Shown: in pieces, positions 6,123 through 8,861 of the stretch | Position numbering within the stretch: the stretch's first letter is position 1 | Layout: every line of letters starts with the position of its first letter | Source: Pseudomonadota bacterium | GTDB taxonomy: Bacteria; Pseudomonadota; Alphaproteobacteria; Acetobacterales; Acetobacteraceae | NCBI GenBank assembly: GCA_021808185.1 | Contig: JAKBCB010000130.1 | Span: forward strand, 1-8,861 | Length of the DNA: 8,861 nt | Direction of reading: 5' to 3' | The notes under the pieces: generated by a model | Told to the model about the DNA's origin: nothing | The model's input: the letters and a program-made list of their open reading frames with translations, nothing else | The model's database searches: none | Made by a program: the position numbers and the translations under genes

Positions 6123-6778
6123 GGCGGCGCGCGCTGCTGGCCGCGCTGGCCTTCCCCGGGCTCGCCCCCGCCCTGGCCCGCGCGGCGGCGGCGGAGGGGG
6201 TACCAGCGGACGGGCGGCTGCGGTTCTCCGTGCTGCGCAAGGGACGCGAGATCGGCACGCACGCGCTGCAATTCTCCGGCACGCCGGACGCGCTGGAGGT
6301 GCGCATCGACGTGAGCATGGCCATCGGCATCGGCCCGATCACGCTGTTCCGCTATCGCCACACCGGCGTCGAGCGGCATCGCGGCGGGCAGTTCGCCGAA
6401 CTGGAAACCACGACCGACAACGACGGCGAAAGCCTGCGCGTGACCGCACGGCGCGAGGGCGCGCAAGTGGTGGTGCGCACGGCCAAGGCGGGCGAGAAAC
6501 TCTACCCGGCGACGGCGCTGCCGCTGACGCACTGGAACCGCGCCTGCATGGCCGCGCCGCTGTTCAACCCACAGGACGGCATGCCGATGGATTTGCAGGT
6601 GGCGCCGCTCGGCCCATCCCGCGTGGCGCTGGCCAATGGCGCCGAGGTGCCGGCGACCCGCTTTGCCCTGACCGGCGAGGCAACGCTGGACGATTGGTAC
6701 GACGCCAACGCGGTCTGGACGGCGCTGCGCGCGGTGGTGAAGGATGGCTCGGTGCTGGAATACCGCCGACTGGCGTAG
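6119..6778 (+). CDS. Exported DUF6134-like protein, last gene of the plus-strand lipid operon
   Basis: This 219-residue protein starts at an ATG overlapping the TGA of the methyltransferase (ATGA, 6119-6122) and has no clear ribosome site of its own, so it depends on coupling. A signal peptide is evident: MRRR, a hydrophobic core (about 5-20) and an Ala-rich cleavage region around ALARAAAA (18-25). The triple Arg could direct Tat or Sec export. The mature part begins with LRFSVLRKGREIGTHALQFS (34-53) and alternates polar and hydrophobic residues like an all-beta domain. The C-terminal part has TRFALTG (180-186), DDWYDANAVWTAL (191-203) and KDGSVLEYRRL (208-218), recalling DUF6134/DUF3108-type periplasmic proteins. 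No catalytic motif is visible. A role in binding or placing modified lipids in the envelope is a guess from context. In other clusters a DUF3833 or lipocalin-like protein is found with this gene set. Confidence 0.8.
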   Translation: MRRRALLAALAFPGLAPALARAAAAEGVPADGRLRFSVLRKGREIGTHALQFSGTPDALEVRIDVSMAIGIGPITLFRYRHTGVERHRGGQFAELETTTDNDGESLRVTARREGAQVVVRTAKAGEKLYPATALPLTHWNRACMAAPLFNPQDGMPMDLQVAPLGPSRVALANGAEVPATRFALTGEATLDDWYDANAVWTALRAVVKDGSVLEYRRLA

Positions 6779-6813
6779 CCAAGCCGGCCTTGCGCCACGT
6801 TCAGCAAGCAACC

Positions 6814-6828
6814 CCGCCGTGCCGGCGG
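6814..6828 (+). repeat. Small GC hairpin in the gap after the lipid operon
   Basis: CCGCCG (6814-6819) and CGGCGG (6823-6828) form a 6-bp stem with a 3-nt loop, 36 bp after the stop of the DUF6134-like gene. No T-run follows (AATTGG), so it is at most a weak terminator or transcript-end stabiliser. Ten bases further a TTGACT (6838-6843) could be a -35 for the next operon, but the only -10-like hexamer (CTTATC, 6864-6869) is spaced 20 bp away. Nothing else is apparent in 6779-6917. Confidence 0.3.
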
Positions 6829-6917
6829 AATTGGCGCTTGACTCCATCGCGCCGCCGTGAGGCCCTTATCCTCCACAAGCCACGCGACAACGCGGCGCGG
6901 CACAAAAATTTGGTGTC

Positions 6918-6924
6918 GGGGAGG
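6918..6924 (+). promoter_or_regulatory. Shine-Dalgarno deciding the start of the SMP-30 gene
   Basis: GGGGAGG lies 4 nt before the ATG at 6929. An in-frame start at 6857 would add 24 residues rich in Arg and Thr that precede the beta-propeller and has no such site, so 6929 is preferred. Confidence 0.6.
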
Positions 6925-6928
6925 ACAC

Positions 6929-7804
6929 ATGAAAAAGCCCATCCAGGTGCTCGCCGAGGGGCTCGGCCATCCCGAGGGACCGTATGTCCTGCCGGACGGG
7001 CGGGTGGTGTTCGCCAACACCTATCGCAGCGAGATCGGGGTGTACGAGCCGGGCGGTCGGATCGGCACCTATGCCTTCACCGGCGGCGGCCCGAACGCCT
7101 GTATGCTGGGCAGCGACGGCTACGTGTACTGCACCAACACGCCAACGGTCGGCAAATGGGTGGCGCCCGAGCACCGCCCGCCATCGATCCAGCGCGCGGC
7201 GCCGGACGGGCGCGTGGAGATCGTCGCCACCGAGGCGGACGGGATGAAATTCAACGCGCCGAACGACCTGACCTTCGGCCCGGACGGGCGGCTGTATTTC
7301 ACCGATTCCGGCGACTGGGACCCGCAGACCAAGCCGCATCCCGGCTATATCTGCGCCATCGACCCGGATGGCACCGCGCACATCCTCGAAGCCCTGGACC
7401 ACGTCTATCCGAACGGCATCGTCGCCGAGCCGGACGGCAGCATCCTGTGGGTGGAATCCTACACCCGCAACCTGATCCGCCGTTCGCCCGATGGGCGCAA
7501 GCAGGTGCTGCACACGCTGCCCGAGAACCACATTCCGGACGGGTTCAAGATCGACACCTCCGGCAATCTCTGGATCACGTCGGTCAGTTCCGGCGGCATC
7601 GACATCGTGGCGGCGGACGGCACGCCGCTCGACTTCCTGGAGACCGGCGGCATCCCGCTGAACTGCGCGTTCGGCGGCGAGGCGCTGTTTGTGACCGATT
7701 TTGGCATCACCATGCCGGGGGACGGCGCGCCGATGGGCGGGCGGCTGCTGCGCATCGATGTCGGCGTGCAAGGAATGCCGCTGTATCGCGGCAAGATCGG
7801 CTGA
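6929..7804 (+). CDS. SMP-30/gluconolactonase/LRE-like family protein
   Basis: This 291-residue protein reads as a six-bladed beta-propeller with repeated PDG-hydrophobic motifs (LPDGRVVFA 21-29, GPDGRLYFTDS 117-127, EPDGSILWVES 167-177, TSGNLWITS 210-218). The metal site of the family is intact: Glu16 in GHPEGP, Asn112 in PNDL, Asn162 in YPNGI and Asp204 in PDGFK, matching human SMP30 Glu18, Asn103, Asn154 and Asp204 in order and spacing. Members hydrolyse lactones of sugar acids (gluconolactonase) or, in divergent groups, other esters; the substrate here is not evident. There is no signal peptide, so it is probably cytoplasmic. The phytanoyl-CoA-dioxygenase-like gene follows after 10 bp and an SDR after that, which suggests a small catabolic pathway. 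The start is fixed by a strong ribosome site. Confidence 0.9.
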   Translation: MKKPIQVLAEGLGHPEGPYVLPDGRVVFANTYRSEIGVYEPGGRIGTYAFTGGGPNACMLGSDGYVYCTNTPTVGKWVAPEHRPPSIQRAAPDGRVEIVATEADGMKFNAPNDLTFGPDGRLYFTDSGDWDPQTKPHPGYICAIDPDGTAHILEALDHVYPNGIVAEPDGSILWVESYTRNLIRRSPDGRKQVLHTLPENHIPDGFKIDTSGNLWITSVSSGGIDIVAADGTPLDFLETGGIPLNCAFGGEALFVTDFGITMPGDGAPMGGRLLRIDVGVQGMPLYRGKIG

Positions 7805-7814
7805 GGGGGACACC

Positions 7815-8723
7815 ATGCTGAGCCAGGACCAAGTGGCCGCCTACCATCGCGACGGCTTTCTGCGCATCGACGACGCGCTGCGCCCGGATGTGCTGGCGCG
7901 CGTGCGCGCCTGGGTGGACGACGTGGTGGCACGCGCGAAAGGCCTCGCCGCGCCCAACGAAGTCTATGACCTGGAGGACACCCACACGCCGGACAATCCG
8001 CGCGTGCGCCGCATCAAGGACCCGGTGGCGCGCGACCCGCTGTTCTGGGACGTGATCCGCGACCGCGACGTGATCGGGCCGATCACGCAGCTCATTGGCC
8101 CGAACATCCGGCTGTACGGCAGCAAGCTGAACCTGAAATCCGCCGGCTACGGCGCGCCGGTGGAATGGCACCAGGATTGGGCGTTCTATCCGCACACCAA
8201 CGACGACGGGCTCGCCGTCGGCATCATGCTCGATGACGTGACCGAGGAGAACGGGCCGCTGATGGTGCTGCCCGGCAGCCATCGCGGGCCGGTCCTCAGC
8301 CACCACAACGACGAAGGCATCTTCATCGGCGGCATCGAAGACGCGGCCCATAAGATCGATCTGTCCCAGGCGGTGCAGATCCATGGCCGCGCCGGCAGCA
8401 TGAGCGTGCACCACGTCCGCGCCATCCACGGCTCGGCGCTGAACCTGTCCGGCCGGCCGCGCCGTATTCTGTTCTACGAGATCACCGCGTCCGACGCGTG
8501 GCCGCTGTGGTCGGACGTGACGACGCTGAAATATCGCAACTACGCGCATTTCGTCGAAATGATGATCTGCGGCGAGCACAGCAACGTCGCGCGCATGGAG
8601 GCGCTGCCGGTGCGCATGCCGGGGCCGTGGAAGGACGGCAAGGTGGACGGCATCTTCGCCACCCAGGGCGCCGGCAAGCAGCGGCATTTCGGTTCATACC
8701 GCGAGAAGGTCGGCGCGATGTAG
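7815..8723 (+). CDS. Phytanoyl-CoA dioxygenase (PhyH) family Fe(II)/2-oxoglutarate oxygenase
   Basis: The 302-residue product has the double-stranded beta-helix oxygenase signature. The iron triad is visible as His119 and Asp121 in EWHQDWAFYPH (117-127) and His205 in RAIHGSALNLS (202-212). The 2-oxoglutarate Arg follows in GRPRRILFYE (213-222), with Arg214 or Arg216 as candidates. The opening LSQDQVAAYHRDGFLRIDD (2-20) is typical of PhyH proteins, and ENGPLMVLPGSHRGP (145-159) is the usual strand before the distal His. Such enzymes hydroxylate small organic acids, amino acids, osmolytes or acyl-CoAs; substrate choice cannot be deduced. The ATG at 7815 has a purine-rich GAGGGGG ribosome site right after the preceding stop, so the two genes are one transcript. 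A lipid oxygenase role for the neighbouring locus was considered, but operon membership argues against it. Confidence 0.93.
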   Translation: MLSQDQVAAYHRDGFLRIDDALRPDVLARVRAWVDDVVARAKGLAAPNEVYDLEDTHTPDNPRVRRIKDPVARDPLFWDVIRDRDVIGPITQLIGPNIRLYGSKLNLKSAGYGAPVEWHQDWAFYPHTNDDGLAVGIMLDDVTEENGPLMVLPGSHRGPVLSHHNDEGIFIGGIEDAAHKIDLSQAVQIHGRAGSMSVHHVRAIHGSALNLSGRPRRILFYEITASDAWPLWSDVTTLKYRNYAHFVEMMICGEHSNVARMEALPVRMPGPWKDGKVDGIFATQGAGKQRHFGSYREKVGAM

Positions 8724-8766
8724 CCATCGGCACCGGCGCGCGGCAAGACAGGGGGAAACACAGCAG

Positions 8767-8861
8767 ATGCGTGGGCTGAAGGGAAAGGTTGCCGCCCTGA
8801 CCGGCGGTGGCTCCGGGATCGGCAGGGCCGCGGCATTGCGGCTGGGTGAGGAAGGCTGCCG
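8767..8861 (+). CDS. Partial CDS: short-chain dehydrogenase/reductase (SDR)
   Basis: The gene is cut by the right edge after 31 complete codons. Translation from the ATG at 8767 gives GLKGKVAALTGGGSGIGRAA near residues 3-22, which contains the SDR TGxxxGIG cofactor motif (TGGGSGIG, 12-19) following a beta-strand. This marks a classical NAD(P)-dependent SDR. The catalytic Tyr-x-x-x-Lys lies outside the window. The gene is 43 bp downstream of the PhyH-family gene in the same direction, with a purine-rich AGGGGGAAA about 10 nt before the start, so it is likely the third gene of that operon, oxidising or reducing the same metabolite. Confidence 0.9.
   Translation, partial: MRGLKGKVAALTGGGSGIGRAAALRLGEEGC

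Noticed and set aside
6814..6830. GC hairpin as a strong terminator of the plus-strand lipid operon
   Set aside because: The stem is only 6 bp and no T-run follows, so it is listed only as a hairpin.
7815..8723. PhyH-family oxygenase as the missing furan-forming oxygenase of the lipid locus
   Set aside because: It sits in a separate operon between an SMP-30 protein and an SDR after a 150-bp gap, and I know of no evidence that UfaO belongs to the PhyH family.
1..8861. Mobile elements, CRISPR arrays, tRNA or rRNA genes
   Set aside because: No transposase-like protein, regularly spaced direct repeats, tRNA-like cloverleaf or rRNA signature was noticed. Base composition looks uniform by eye, though this was not computed.

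Overview
The window is GC-rich DNA with dense, directional, often overlapping genes. Its style (high-GC codon use, a MHYT-type signalling protein start, CFA-synthase-like lipid genes, an SMP-30/PhyH/SDR operon) suggests an alphaproteobacterium, perhaps Rhodospirillales/Acetobacteraceae. That placement is an impression from protein style and not a phylogenetic result. I see no insertion sequence, CRISPR array, tRNA or rRNA.

Layout. At the left edge (1-100, minus strand) is the start of a membrane sensor protein resembling MHYT-domain proteins. A probable intrinsic terminator (168-199, minus) separates it from a three-gene minus-strand operon, read right to left: a DUF1295 membrane protein (1796-2614), a CFA-synthase-family methyltransferase of 342 residues (771-1799) and an unrecognised 190-residue membrane protein (202-774). 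A 145-bp divergent intergenic region (2615-2759) contains a nested inverted repeat and a plausible sigma-70-type promoter. To its right a four-gene plus-strand operon runs: FAD-dependent oxidoreductase (2760-4127), DUF1365 protein (4124-4888), a second CFA-family methyltransferase of 407 residues (4899-6122) and an exported DUF6134-like protein (6119-6778). After a 150-bp gap a separate plus-strand operon begins: SMP-30/gluconolactonase-like protein (6929-7804), phytanoyl-CoA-dioxygenase-family oxygenase (7815-8723) and the start of a short-chain dehydrogenase (8767 to the window end).

The two divergent operons look like one functional locus for modifying acyl chains of membrane phospholipids. 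From general knowledge, the combination FAD oxidoreductase + DUF1365 + CFA-like methyltransferase + DUF1295 also occurs in the Mycobacterium tuberculosis Rv0449c-Rv0446c/sigK region. Related genes belong to the singlet-oxygen (RpoE/ChrR) response of Rhodobacter sphaeroides, where UfaM (methylase) and UfaD (desaturase) make methyl-branched and furan fatty acids. Here two methyltransferases of different active-site type sit side by side. The 407-residue one carries Ser and Gln where E. coli CFA synthase has conserved active-site Cys and His, while the 342-residue one keeps Cys and His. I infer stepwise methylation/desaturation of phospholipid acyl chains, possibly ending in a methyl-branched, dienoic or furan fatty acid. 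The product cannot be read from sequence, and neither a UfaO-type oxygenase nor a ChrR/RpoE pair is recognisable in this window.

The right-hand operon is probably unrelated small-molecule (sugar-acid, lactone or carboxylic acid) metabolism.
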